From Prevotella sp. (GTDB lineage: Bacteria > Bacteroidota > Bacteroidia > Bacteroidales > Bacteroidaceae), in the NCBI GenBank assembly GCA_017469955.1, contig JAFUFJ010000016.1, positions 62,001 through 126,000 on the forward strand: a DNA stretch of 64,000 nt, written 5' to 3'. Below, in pieces: positions 8,739 to 16,561 of this stretch. Position 1 is the stretch's first letter; each line of letters begins with the position of its first letter. Under the pieces are notes generated by a model. The model did not search any database. It had not been told where the DNA came from and saw only the letters and a program-made list of their open reading frames with translations. Position numbers and translations under genes: made by a program.

Positions 8739-9850
8739 AATTATTGAGAATCCTGCTCTTCCTGCCGCTTGCGGCGATGCTTTCAGGGTGTCGTCACGGG
8801 TCGGTGTCGTCCGGAAACGATGTGGGCGACACCTTGAACATCCACTATTCTGAACTGCTTCAGATGGTACATTATCCCGACTATTGGCTCGTAAGCATCA
8901 AGAATCCATGGCACAAGGAGCAGATACTGCATACCTATATGCTTGTCAATCGTTCCGACTCAGCCGCGGTTGAGCCACTTTCCGGGGCGACGACGGTGTA
9001 TCTTCCTGTCGAGCGCAGCGTGGTTTTCACCACAGCCCATTGCCAGTTGCTCTACTGGCTGCAGGCCGAAGAGGCCATTAAGGGTGTGTGCGACCTAAAA
9101 TATATCCACATTCCAAACATCGGGAAACGCGTTGTCGACTGTGGAGACGGCATGCTTCCAATGGTTGAACGGATTGCGGAACTGCAGCCACAGGCCCTGC
9201 TTGTCTCGCCCTTTGAGAACAGTGGTGGCTATGGACGCTTGGAAAACATCGGGACACCGCTTGTCGAAACGGCCGACTATATGGAGACTTCTTCGCTTGG
9301 AAGAGCCGAGTGGATGAGGTTCTATGGCTTGCTCTACGGCCGTGAAAAGCAGGCTGACTCGCTCTTTCAGGTGGTGGAAAACAGCTATAAGAGCCTGAAA
9401 CAACAGGCTGAAAGGCTGCCAAAGGGCCGCTCGTTGCTCACCGAACGCAAGACGGGGAGCGTGTGGTATGTGCCAGGAGGGCGCAGCTCGCTCGCCATAA
9501 CCCTTTCCGACGCCAATGCCGGCTATGCCTTTTCAGCCGACGGTCACAGCGGTTCGCTGGCCTTGTCGTTCGAGGAAGTGCTCGACAAGGCTGGCCAAAG
9601 TGACGCATGGCTCATCAAGTATAACGGGCACAAACCCTTCACTCGTGCCGACCTGCTGGCAGAGTTCCACGGCTATAAGGCCATGAAAGCCTGGCAGACA
9701 GGCGAGGTTTATGCCTGTGATACAGAGCGGAAACGCTATTTCGAAGAGGTGTCTTTCCGCCCTGACTACTTGCTGAAAGAAGTCATTCTGCTGGCTCATC
9801 CTGAACTGATGAAGGGCGATTCGCTGCGATACTACGAGCGTTTGCAGTAG
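8735..9850 (+). CDS. btuF: ABC transporter substrate-binding lipoprotein, BtuF-like
   Basis: Predicted periplasmic binding protein for corrinoid, 371 aa. The lipoprotein signal ends at the cysteine in LAAMLSGC (about residue 19). The fold is the Fe3+/B12 periplasmic-binding type (Peripla_BP_2), with RSVVFTTAHCQLLYWL, LVSPFENSGGYGRL and GTPLVETADYMETSSLGRAEWMRF as the usual lobes. The start overlaps the stop of the btuG-like gene (ATGA), implying translational coupling. No BtuC permease or BtuD ATPase follows; the operon ends at the terminator at 9870-9912. Iron siderophore binding is the alternative, but the riboswitch argues against it. Confidence 0.83.
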   Translation: MKLLRILLFLPLAAMLSGCRHGSVSSGNDVGDTLNIHYSELLQMVHYPDYWLVSIKNPWHKEQILHTYMLVNRSDSAAVEPLSGATTVYLPVERSVVFTTAHCQLLYWLQAEEAIKGVCDLKYIHIPNIGKRVVDCGDGMLPMVERIAELQPQALLVSPFENSGGYGRLENIGTPLVETADYMETSSLGRAEWMRFYGLLYGREKQADSLFQVVENSYKSLKQQAERLPKGRSLLTERKTGSVWYVPGGRSSLAITLSDANAGYAFSADGHSGSLALSFEEVLDKAGQSDAWLIKYNGHKPFTRADLLAEFHGYKAMKAWQTGEVYACDTERKRYFEEVSFRPDYLLKEVILLAHPELMKGDSLRYYERLQ

Positions 9851-9869
9851 GCGCTTCATGCCGTTGACG

Positions 9870-9912
9870 ACTGCCTTTGCGACAGATCATGGTCGCAAAG
9901 GCAGTTTTTCTT
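9870..9912 (+). terminator. Rho-independent terminator of the btu operon
   Basis: Perfect 14-bp arms (9870-9883 and 9892-9905) with an 8-nt loop are followed by TTTTCTTT. It ends the btuB-btuG-btuF transcript. Confidence 0.88.
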
Positions 9913-9937
9913 TGCATGAAAGCATGGACTTCAAGAG

Positions 9938-10025
9938 GAGAAACATCATCTTTTCTTCGGCAAAACATCATCTTTTCCTCGGCAATAGTTGATCTTTTAC
10001 GTTGCAAAACATGATCTTTTGCCAT
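9938..10025. repeat. 22-nt-pitch dyad array, family 2, copy G (4 units)
   Basis: Units start at 9938, 9960, 9982 and 10004. Each is an 8-nt half-site, the trinucleotide TCA or TGA, and the reverse complement of another 8-nt half-site, with a 3-nt spacer. Left words are GAGAAACA, GCAAAACA, GCAATAGT and GCAAAACA. The last right word, read on the minus strand, is GCAAAAGA. It lies in the convergent gap between btuF and pheS, between two terminators. Confidence 0.88.
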
Positions 10026-10047
10026 CACTCTTGCCGTCAGTCTCATG

Positions 10048-10105
10048 AAAAAAGCTTACCTTTCCGGACAGTAGACACGGTGTGTCCCGACAGGAAAGGT
10101 AAGCT
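10048..10105 (-). terminator. Rho-independent terminator of pheS
   Basis: On the minus strand, 13-bp arms (10093-10105 and 10053-10065) enclose a structured loop with an inner GGACA/TGTCC stem, and a run of six T's follows (10053-10048). Confidence 0.8.
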
Positions 10106-10181
10106 ATGGTTTGTTTGCAGACTGTCAATATGTGTCGCAAGGGTTGTCCTTCAGCCAGTGAAGGTGCGTGTGCGTCACCGT

Positions 10182-11219
10182 CTATCGTGCGCTTTCAAAC
10201 TCTTCAAGGAAGCGAGTGTCGTTCTCAGAGAACATGCGAAGGTCGGAGACCCGATACTTAAGGTTGGTGATACGCTCAACTCCCATGCCGAAAGCATAGC
10301 CGGTATAGACGCTGCTGTCAATGCCGCATGCCTCAAGAACGTTAGGATCTACCATGCCACATCCAAGGATTTCGACCCATCCTGTGTGCTTGCAGAACCC
10401 GCAACCCTCGCCACCGCAGATGAAGCATGATATGTCCATTTCGGCAGAAGGCTCAGTGAATGGGAAGTAACTTGGGCGCAATCTGATCTTGGTGTCTGCT
10501 CCGAACATCTCGCGAGCGAACGTAAGCAGCACCTGTTTCAGGTCGGTAAACGAGACGTTCTTGTCGATATACAGGCCTTCAACCTGATGGAAGAAGCAGT
10601 GGGCACGGGCCGAAATGGCCTCGTTGCGATAGACTCTTCCCGGGCAGATGACACGAATCGGGGGCTGATGGGTCTCCATGTAGTGGCTCTGGTCGTTCGA
10701 AGTGTGCGAACGCAGGATGACATTCTTGGCCACATCGTTGGGGTTTGTCTCGATGAAGAATGTGTCTTGCATGTCACGAGCGGGATGGTCGGCAGCGAAG
10801 TTCAGTTTGGTAAATACGTGTAAATCGTCGTCGATCTCGGGACCTTCGGCCAGTGTGAAGCCCATGCGCGAGAAGATATCAATGATTTGGTTCTTGACAA
10901 TCGTCAGCGGATGGCGTGTGCCTAACTTGATGGGATAGGCCGTTCGTGTAAGGTCTATGTCGTTGTCCGTGTCGCCAGAAGCCTCCACTTGTTCCTTCAA
11001 CTCATTGATGCGCTGAAGAGCCAGCTGCTTGAGCTCGTTGATCTTGATGCCGACGGTTTTCTTCTCTTCTGCTGCAACATTGCGGAAATCGGCCATAAGG
11101 GCCGTGATTTCGCCCCTCTTGCTCAGGTATTTCAACCGCAATTGTTCAATTTCTTCAGCATTCTGCGCAGTGAGGTTGCTCACCTCATTCAGCAGTTTCT
11201 CTATCTTTTCTAATATCAT
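10182..11219 (-). CDS. pheS: phenylalanine--tRNA ligase alpha subunit
   Basis: Catalytic alpha subunit of the alpha2-beta2 enzyme that charges tRNA-Phe. It is 345 aa. An N-terminal coiled-coil (about 1-85, MILEKIEKLLNEVSNLTAQN onward) precedes the class II core. Class II motifs are visible as VCPGRVYRNEAISARAHCFFHQVEG (motif 2) and YAFGMGVERITNLKY (motif 3). A C4-like cysteine cluster, CFICGGEGCGFC, sits in the core, as in many Bacteroidetes PheS. The ATG at 11219 is preferred because the upstream extension overlaps the promoter. The beta-subunit gene pheT is not adjacent. Confidence 0.95.
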   Translation of the reverse strand: MILEKIEKLLNEVSNLTAQNAEEIEQLRLKYLSKRGEITALMADFRNVAAEEKKTVGIKINELKQLALQRINELKEQVEASGDTDNDIDLTRTAYPIKLGTRHPLTIVKNQIIDIFSRMGFTLAEGPEIDDDLHVFTKLNFAADHPARDMQDTFFIETNPNDVAKNVILRSHTSNDQSHYMETHQPPIRVICPGRVYRNEAISARAHCFFHQVEGLYIDKNVSFTDLKQVLLTFAREMFGADTKIRLRPSYFPFTEPSAEMDISCFICGGEGCGFCKHTGWVEILGCGMVDPNVLEACGIDSSVYTGYAFGMGVERITNLKYRVSDLRMFSENDTRFLEEFESAR

Positions 11220-11239
11220 AGTCTTGTTTATTTCGATTG

Positions 11240-11270
11240 CAAAGGTAATATTTTTCAATTAAAACGGCAA
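11240..11270 (-). promoter_or_regulatory. Bacteroidetes-type promoter of pheS
   Basis: On the minus strand, TACCTTTG (11247-11240) matches the TAnnTTTG -7 box. A GTTG lies with its TTG 20 nt upstream, matching the -33 element at three of four bases. The ATG follows 20 nt downstream. Confidence 0.6.
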
Positions 11271-11345
11271 CTTTCTCAAAAATAAATTGTATTTTTGTGC
11301 CCAATTTAAACAGTAAGTCCTGATTATCATATCAAACAAAGAGAC

Positions 11346-12206
11346 ATGCGTCGATGGGTCTTGACATCGGCACTGATGCCGGTAATGGTGTTGATGCTTC
11401 TGCTTTTGACAGGTTGCAGCCGTTCTGCAACGGTGGCAGCAGGGCAGGAACAGTCGGAGGAACGGGAGGATTCTGCCCAGGTTTCGGCAGAAGAGGAGCT
11501 GTTGGAGGCCGAGGTTCCGATGCCGAAGGCTGCCGATGAATTGTTTGACGACTTCTTCTTCAACTTCGTAACCAATCACCGTCTGCAGCGCCAGCGCATC
11601 AAATTTCCGCTGCAAGTGTCGACCGATGACGGGGAGGAAAGCAAGGCTATAACCCGTAAAGAGTGGCAGTCGGGCAATTTTTTAGCCTTCCAGGAATTCT
11701 ATACTCTTGTCCTTGACAACCCTGAACAGGCTGAGATGGCCAAGGATTCGGCATTGGTGAAGGTCGTTGTCGAGAAGATTGAACTCGATGAAGGCCGTGT
11801 GGAGCAGTATCTTTTCGACAGGATTGCCGACCAGTGGTACCTCACTTCCATCCATCGTCAGGCTCTGAACCACAACAGAAATGCCTCGTTTTGGGAGTTC
11901 TATCAGCAGTTTTCTACCGACAGTTTGTTTCAGAAAGAGAGCCTGAATGACCATGTTCGTTTCACAACAACCGACCCTGACGATGACTTTCAGATTATCT
12001 CTGGCACGATGGAGCCTGAGCAATGGGAGGCATTTCGGCCGGTCATCATCCCGAGCGGGACGGTCTACAACGTTGTCTATGGCGACTCGGGCGAGGGCGA
12101 AACGGAGAAAGTCTTCGGCATCCACGGCATGGCCAATGAGATAGAAAGCGAGTTTGTTTTCCGTAAACGCAATGGAGAATGGCGGTTGACCAGTTTCTCT
12201 GAATAG
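11346..12206 (+). CDS. DUF4348-type lipoprotein
   Basis: An exported 286-aa lipoprotein of unknown function. The signal ends at the lipobox LLLLTGC (about 19-25). A Glu-rich linker (about 37-60) leads into a globular domain that starts ADELFDDFFFNFVTNHRLQRQRIKFPL, the DUF4348 signature. The C-terminal part includes a repeated 'F-x-W' strand pattern (ITRKEWQSGNFLAF, RNGEWRLTSF). It is divergent from pheS. A TATTTTTG -7 box lies at 11290-11297. The gap of 74 bp to murB allows co-transcription, but no shared role is apparent. Confidence 0.75.
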   Translation: MRRWVLTSALMPVMVLMLLLLTGCSRSATVAAGQEQSEEREDSAQVSAEEELLEAEVPMPKAADELFDDFFFNFVTNHRLQRQRIKFPLQVSTDDGEESKAITRKEWQSGNFLAFQEFYTLVLDNPEQAEMAKDSALVKVVVEKIELDEGRVEQYLFDRIADQWYLTSIHRQALNHNRNASFWEFYQQFSTDSLFQKESLNDHVRFTTTDPDDDFQIISGTMEPEQWEAFRPVIIPSGTVYNVVYGDSGEGETEKVFGIHGMANEIESEFVFRKRNGEWRLTSFSE

Positions 12207-12280
12207 CTGTTTTCTTTTTCCTCTGATGCTGACGTGTAGCGTTTCTCCTGATGATTCACATTGAAAAGATATGATTTTGC

Positions 12281-13321
12281 ATGAAAGATATTCTTGACTA
12301 CAGTCTTTTTCACCACAACACTTTTGGCATTTCCGCCCGTTGTCGGCGTTTCCTGGAGTTTGCAACCGTCGGTGAAGCCGTCGAGGCGGCTCGCATTATT
12401 CGCTCGTCGGACATGCCGTTCCTGATCATCGGGGGCGGAAGCAACCTGCTGTTGACGAAGGATTTTGACGGAATAGTGGTACGTTCGGCGATAAGAGGCA
12501 TCGACAATGTTGAGGCAGAAGACGCGTCAATCAGTCCCAGACTGCTATGCGGAAGCGGCGAGAAGTGGGACAATGTAGTGGCTGAATCGCTGCGGAGGAA
12601 GTGCTTCGGAGCCGAGAATCTGTCGCTGATTCCTGGTGATGTAGGGGCAAGTGTGGTGCAGAACATCGGCGCCTATGGTGTGGAAGTGAAGGATTTAGTG
12701 GCCCGTGTCGAGGCTGTTTCCATTGCCGATGGCGAGGTGAAGTGGTTTGACTGTGCCGACCTTGGCTATGGCTATCGCGACAGCAGGTTCAAGCATGACC
12801 TGAAAAACCGCTTTCTGATTACGCAAGTAGAATATCGTTTTTCTTCGGAGTTCCAGCCCCGTCTCGACTATGGCAACCTGCGTCGCGAGCTTGCCGGACG
12901 AGGGTTTGCGGGGGAAGATGTGTCGGCGAAGCTCACGGCAGAGCAGCTTCGCGAGGTAGTCATCGCAGTGAGACAGGCCAAACTGCCTGCTCCTGAGGTG
13001 CTTGGCAATGCCGGAAGTTTCTTTATGAACCCAGTGGTGAGCCAGGAGAAGTTGGCCGAACTGATTGCCGACTATCCCGAAATGCCCCACTATCAGTCAG
13101 GCACGCAGGGCGTAAAGGTGCCTGCCGGATGGCTGATCGACCAGTGCGGATGGCGAGGAAGGTCGCTTGGAAGGGCCGGAGTCTACGAGCGTCAGGCCCT
13201 TGTTCTGGTCAATTTGGGCGGAGCCGAGGGGTGTGAAGTCGTAGACTTGTGTCACAAGATACAGGCTGACGTCAAAGCCAAGTTCGGCATCACCATCACC
13301 CCCGAGGTGAACATTGTATAG
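12281..13321 (+). CDS. murB: UDP-N-acetylenolpyruvoylglucosamine reductase
   Basis: FAD enzyme that reduces UDP-GlcNAc-enolpyruvate to UDP-MurNAc in cytoplasmic peptidoglycan synthesis. It is 346 aa. The FAD-binding PP-loop region is IIGGGSNLLLTKDF (about 46-59). SLIPGDVGASVVQNIGAYGVEV (about 111-132) and YRDSRFK follow. The catalytic serine lies in LGNAGSFFMNP and the C-terminal TPEVNIV closes the protein. Length and the YRDSRFK arrangement fit type I MurB. The next frame opens upstream of the murB stop, so the two genes are probably co-transcribed. Confidence 0.95.
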   Translation: MKDILDYSLFHHNTFGISARCRRFLEFATVGEAVEAARIIRSSDMPFLIIGGGSNLLLTKDFDGIVVRSAIRGIDNVEAEDASISPRLLCGSGEKWDNVVAESLRRKCFGAENLSLIPGDVGASVVQNIGAYGVEVKDLVARVEAVSIADGEVKWFDCADLGYGYRDSRFKHDLKNRFLITQVEYRFSSEFQPRLDYGNLRRELAGRGFAGEDVSAKLTAEQLREVVIAVRQAKLPAPEVLGNAGSFFMNPVVSQEKLAELIADYPEMPHYQSGTQGVKVPAGWLIDQCGWRGRSLGRAGVYERQALVLVNLGGAEGCEVVDLCHKIQADVKAKFGITITPEVNIV

Positions 13322-13382
13322 CAGAGGCGCGATGTGTGGCCACGGCTCTGCACCGCATATGCACATGATGAATATGGAAAAG

Positions 13383-14147
13383 ATGAGACTTACATTTCTT
13401 GGAACCGGCACTTCTGTGGGAGTTCCGGCAATAGGCTGCCGGTGCAGGACCTGCCAAAGCACTGATCAGCACGACAAACGGCTGCGTTGCTCGGCACTTG
13501 TCGAGACGGCTTCGACGCGGATGGTCATCGATGTCGGTCCCGACTTTCGCCAGCAGATGATGCCCTTGCCGTTCAGGAAGCTCGACGCCGTGCTGCTGAC
13601 CCATATCCATTACGACCATGTAGGGGGCATTGACGACCTGAGACCCTTCTGCCAGTTCGGCGAGGTGAATGTCTATGCTGACGAACTGACGGCAGAGGGG
13701 CTGATGCATACCGTGCCTTATTGCTTTGCCGAAAACCGCTATCCCGGAGCACCGGCCATCAGGTTGCACCGCGTGAAGTGGCACGAAGTGCTGCGCGTCA
13801 ACGAGCTTGATGTGCTGCCTTTGCAAGTGTGGCACGGGAAACTTCCCGTCACTGCCTATCGCATCGGCGGTCTTCTTTACATTACGGACATGAGTATGAT
13901 CGACGAAACCGAGCTTGACTACTGCCGGAACGTCGACACATTGGTGGTGAATGCCTTGCGGTTCGGCCCTCCACACCATTCGCATCAGACGGTGGACGAT
14001 GCCGTAGCCTTCGCACGTGGCATAGGAGCCCGCCAGACATTCCTCATACACTGCTGCCACGATATCGGCCTGCACGCCGAGGTGAACGCCCAGTTGCCAG
14101 ACGACATCAGGCTGGCTTACGACGGGCAGCAGGTGGAAATAGGCTGA
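13383..14147 (+). CDS. metallo-beta-lactamase-fold hydrolase, PhnP-like
   Basis: Predicted zinc phosphodiesterase, 254 aa from the ATG at 13383. The first beta strand is LTFLGTGTSVGVPAIGC. A cysteine set (GCRCRTC and RLRC, about 15-36) resembles the structural zinc site of PhnP and related phosphodiesterases. The catalytic motif HIHYDH is near residues 72-77, and further metal ligands are H in VWHGKLPV, D in ITDMS and H near HHSHQT. Cyclic phosphate or lipoate-linked substrates are known for relatives, but the substrate here is not known. Alternative in-frame ATGs (13374 and upstream) overlap the murB end; 13383 fits the fold start. Confidence 0.83.
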   Translation: MRLTFLGTGTSVGVPAIGCRCRTCQSTDQHDKRLRCSALVETASTRMVIDVGPDFRQQMMPLPFRKLDAVLLTHIHYDHVGGIDDLRPFCQFGEVNVYADELTAEGLMHTVPYCFAENRYPGAPAIRLHRVKWHEVLRVNELDVLPLQVWHGKLPVTAYRIGGLLYITDMSMIDETELDYCRNVDTLVVNALRFGPPHHSHQTVDDAVAFARGIGARQTFLIHCCHDIGLHAEVNAQLPDDIRLAYDGQQVEIG

Positions 14148-14277
14148 AAAGGCGCCTTCGCGACGGCAGGAGAAGACATTGGACTTGCACGGCTGCAGCA
14201 CTCTGCACAGGCTTCCCAGACGGCCTTGCAGGGCGCTTTTCTTTTGTCTGCGGGCGAAGAGTCTGGCAGGTGCGGGC

Positions 14278-14387
14278 GAGAAAGCTTAGATTTTAGGGTG
14301 AGAAGTCTTAGGTTTCATCATGAGAAGTCTATCCTTTCTCGTCCATAACCCATAGGGTTCTCGGGCTGAAAGGATAGCTTTCTCGCC
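14278..14387. repeat. 22-nt-pitch dyad array, family 1, copy C (5 units)
   Basis: Units start at 14278, 14300, 14322, 14344 and 14366. Left words are GAAAGCT, GAAGTCT, GAAGTCT, TAACCCA and GAAAGGA. Right words on the minus strand are AAAATCT, GAAACCT, GAAAGGA, GAACCCT and GAAAGCT. The ends are GAGAAAGCT and AGCTTTCTC in inverted orientation. It lies in the convergent gap between the PhnP-like gene and the 88-aa gene. Nothing else but the hairpin at 14437-14468 is seen in that gap. Confidence 0.92.
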
Positions 14388-14436
14388 GGGCATCGGAAGC
14401 CCTTTCTTCCGAATTACATACGCTTTATGACGGAAA

Positions 14437-14468
14437 CAGGGGCATCCTCGTGCGAGAATGCCCCTGTC
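14437..14468 (-). terminator. hairpin at the end of the envelope trio
   Basis: Arms of about 15 bp with one mismatch (14437-14451 and 14454-14468) lie 24 bp past the stop of the 88-aa gene on the minus strand. The tail CCTGTTTCC is only weakly T-rich. Confidence 0.65.
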
Positions 14469-14491
14469 TGTGGGTGAAAAGGGAAACGGCC

Positions 14492-14758
14492 TTAGCGCAG
14501 AAAGCCTTTCTTTCCCTTGAACTTACGGTAGAGCTTCCATCCGAGAATAAGCCCGTCGACGACGTTGACGCTGGTCCCCATGATGCCCTGCAGGCGCTTT
14601 GTAGGCGTCATAAGGCCACTCTGCTGCTCGGGAGTGAACAGCTTGTTCCACAAGGTCTGCACCTGTTGCTCGTCTTTGTGGATGTCGGTGCGCAGCGATT
14701 CCTTACGCAGTCTGATCTCGCCGAGCGAGGTAATGGGAGTTGAAAGATTGCTGTCCAT
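14492..14758 (-). CDS. small conserved envelope-trio protein, unknown function
   Basis: An 88-aa protein with no signal peptide. The N-terminal half (TSLGEIRLRKESLRTDIHKDEQQVQTLWNKLF) is charged and probably helical. The C-terminal half contains a modest hydrophobic stretch (GTSVNVVDGLILGWKLY) and a very basic tail (RKFKGKKGFLR). It is the third gene of a run with YtxH-like and holin-like genes, 13 bp after the holin-like stop. By position it parallels YqjK in the enterobacterial yqjD-yqjE-yqjK run, but I see no sequence proof of homology. Confidence 0.7.
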   Translation of the reverse strand: MDSNLSTPITSLGEIRLRKESLRTDIHKDEQQVQTLWNKLFTPEQQSGLMTPTKRLQGIMGTSVNVVDGLILGWKLYRKFKGKKGFLR

Positions 14759-14771
14759 AGCAGATAAGGTT

Positions 14772-15119
14772 TTATTCCATCAACAGGCTGGCAAGAAATC
14801 TGACCACGGGACGTTCGATCCAACGCTCGCGGAAGGCAAGCAACAGGAGGAACAAGGCCACGTAGAAACCTGACACACACAAGAAAGCTCCCGGTAGTCC
14901 CAGAGCTCCCGACAGGGCATATGCCACGGCAAACGACACATAAATGAGGGCAAAGAGCAGCGTCAGGGCCAGCACTACCGTCAGCGTAAGCACGGTAATA
15001 AGCCTTACGATCTTCTCAATCAGGTCGAGCTTCACATACTCTTTCTGCAGCCCCACATAGTGTTTCGCCGCTTCAACGAGCTGTCCTATGGTCTCGATGT
15101 TCTGGTCGTTGGAGAACAT
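14772..15119 (-). CDS. holin-X/YqjE-like inner-membrane protein
   Basis: A 115-aa membrane protein of the 'phage holin family' (Actinobacterial Holin-X, DUF1469), which is a chromosomal envelope family and not a phage gene here. An amphipathic N-terminus (IETIGQLVEAAKHYVGLQKEYVKLDLIEKIVRL, about 8-40) is followed by two hydrophobic hairpin segments: ITVLTLTVVLALTLLFALIYV (about 41-61) and LGLPGAFLCVSGFYVALFLLLL (about 73-94). I chose the ATG at 15119, 13 bp after the YtxH-like gene. The longer frame to 15185 overlaps that gene and is unlikely. Confidence 0.8.
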   Translation of the reverse strand: MFSNDQNIETIGQLVEAAKHYVGLQKEYVKLDLIEKIVRLITVLTLTVVLALTLLFALIYVSFAVAYALSGALGLPGAFLCVSGFYVALFLLLLAFRERWIERPVVRFLASLLME

Positions 15120-15132
15120 GCCTCGTCGGTGT

Positions 15133-15351
15133 TTAGTCGATAACGTCGGTGGCTGCGTCCTTGATGTCGTCAACCAAGTCTTCAACCTCCTTGCGGGTGA
15201 GCTTGATATTGTGCTTCTCGCAGAAGTCTTCTACTGTCTTGCTGATGCGAGTGCGCGTGTCTTCGCCCTTCTCGGGAGCCATCAGCAGTCCTAATGCGGC
15301 ACCGGCAATGGCACCACTCAGGAACGCTCCGAAGTATCCAAATGTCTTCAT
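15133..15351 (-). CDS. YtxH-domain protein
   Basis: A 72-aa protein with an N-terminal glycine-rich membrane segment (FGYFGAFLSGAIAGAALGLLMAPEKG, about 4-29) followed by a charged helical tail (GEDTRTRISKTVEDFCEKHNIKLTRKEVEDLVDDIKDAA). The LLMAPEKGEDTR junction is the YtxH signature. Such proteins are linked to general stress and envelope functions. It is the first gene of the trio. A TACTTTTG -7 box on the minus strand (15400-15393) lies upstream. Confidence 0.85.
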   Translation of the reverse strand: MKTFGYFGAFLSGAIAGAALGLLMAPEKGEDTRTRISKTVEDFCEKHNIKLTRKEVEDLVDDIKDAATDVID

Positions 15352-15580
15352 ATCCTTTTAAATGTTTTGGTTTAACACTAAAATATCACGGGCAAAAGTA
15401 CAAAAGTTTTCAGGATATGCCATAATACTTCTTGCAATTTTTTGTTAAAAAAACACCAAGTTTGCGACATTTAACAAACTTTATGCGCAGTTTTGAACGT
15501 TCTTTGGCAGATATTTGCTAACTTCGCCCCAAATTGCAGAAGACAAAAGAAGTTTAATCTAATAACAAATAAAAAGAAGT

Positions 15581-16069
15581 ATGAAGAAATCAATGGTAAT
15601 CTGCGCAGGATTGTGCGCCGTATTAGTTTTGACAGGTTGTAAATCAAAGGAGAGTGCTTACAAGAAAGCATATATGCAAGCTACTCAGGAAAACAACGAA
15701 GTCGTGCAGCAACAGCCTACAACAGTGACTCCAGTTGTTACCCCCGTACAGCAGCAACCAGTGCAGCAACCCGTCGTGACCGACAACTATGACAACGTGC
15801 CTACACGCTCAGAATCACTCACACTCGTCAGCGGTTCAGGCCTGAAGGCTTACAGTGTAGTGGTAGGATCGTTCGGAGTCAAGGCCAATGCAGAGGGTCT
15901 GCAACGTACACTTAGAGCAGCCGGATATGACGCACAGATTGCATATAACGCCAGCAACAACATGTATCGCGTCATAGCTTCGACCTTCAACGAGAAGGGA
16001 GCTGCCGTGCAGTCGCGCGATCAGCTGCGCTCCAAATATGCAGATGCATGGCTGCTCTATAACAAATAA
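15581..16069 (+). CDS. SPOR-domain lipoprotein
   Basis: A 162-aa lipoprotein with signal and lipobox VLVLTGC (about 14-20), a Gln/Pro/Val-rich linker (about 42-72), and a C-terminal SPOR domain (about 87-160, AYSVVVGSFGVKANAEGLQRTL, then YRVIASTF). SPOR domains bind denuded peptidoglycan glycan strands, often at the division site. It precedes ruvX by 3 bp, so ruvX and def are likely expressed with it. The partner process is not shown by the sequence. Confidence 0.88.
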   Translation: MKKSMVICAGLCAVLVLTGCKSKESAYKKAYMQATQENNEVVQQQPTTVTPVVTPVQQQPVQQPVVTDNYDNVPTRSESLTLVSGSGLKAYSVVVGSFGVKANAEGLQRTLRAAGYDAQIAYNASNNMYRVIASTFNEKGAAVQSRDQLRSKYADAWLLYNK

Positions 16070-16072
16070 GCA

Positions 16073-16561
16073 GTGCGCATCCTCTCAATAGACTACGGAC
16101 GCAAGCGTACCGGTATAGCAGTCACCGATCCATTGCAGATCATTGCCAATGGATTGGCGACTGTTTCTACGTCTGAACTCTATGCCTATCTGGCGGAATA
16201 CGTCGGTCGTGAACCCGTAGAGCGCATAGTGATCGGGAAACCTTTGCAGACCAACGGACGGCCAAGTGAGAACCTTGCAAGGGTAGAGCAGTTTGTCAAC
16301 CGATGGAGAAAGAACCGCCCCGACATACCCATCGACTACTATGACGAGCGGTTTACGTCGGTGATGGCCCACAGAACGATGATCGATGCCGGCCTGAAAA
16401 AGACCGCCCGGCAGGATAAAGCCCTCGTGGACACCATCAGTGCCACCATCATCCTGCAGGGCTATCTGGAGAACCGACGCATGAAAGGCAGGCATGACAC
16501 ATCCTCGCACGCTCCCGATCCCGACATCCCCACAAGCCTTTTAAAAAAGAAAACAAAATGA
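16073..16561 (+). CDS. ruvX: putative pre-16S rRNA nuclease / Holliday junction resolvase-like
   Basis: A 162-aa YqgF/RuvX-family protein with an RNase H-like fold. The first catalytic aspartate is in [16 protein letters not shown] (about 4-19). The [13 protein letters not shown] loop, the glutamate in [11 protein letters not shown], and the last aspartate in [17 protein letters not shown] follow. The family processes the 16S rRNA 5' end in E. coli and was earlier proposed as a resolvase. The start is GTG at 16073, which aligns with the family start; there is no ATG nearby. The stop overlaps the def start (ATGA). Confidence 0.92.
   Translation: MRILSIDYGRKRTGIAVTDPLQIIANGLATVSTSELYAYLAEYVGREPVERIVIGKPLQTNGRPSENLARVEQFVNRWRKNRPDIPIDYYDERFTSVMAHRTMIDAGLKKTARQDKALVDTISATIILQGYLENRRMKGRHDTSSHAPDPDIPTSLLKKKTK

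Noticed and set aside
14278-14387. Classical IS or MITE insertion
   Set aside because: Inverted ends exist, but there is no transposase gene in the window and I see no target-site duplication. I keep the idea only as a hypothesis in the findings.
14772-15119. Phage holin as a sign of a prophage
   Set aside because: The 'holin' family name is misleading. It is in a chromosomal envelope trio, and no lysin, tail or integrase gene is near.
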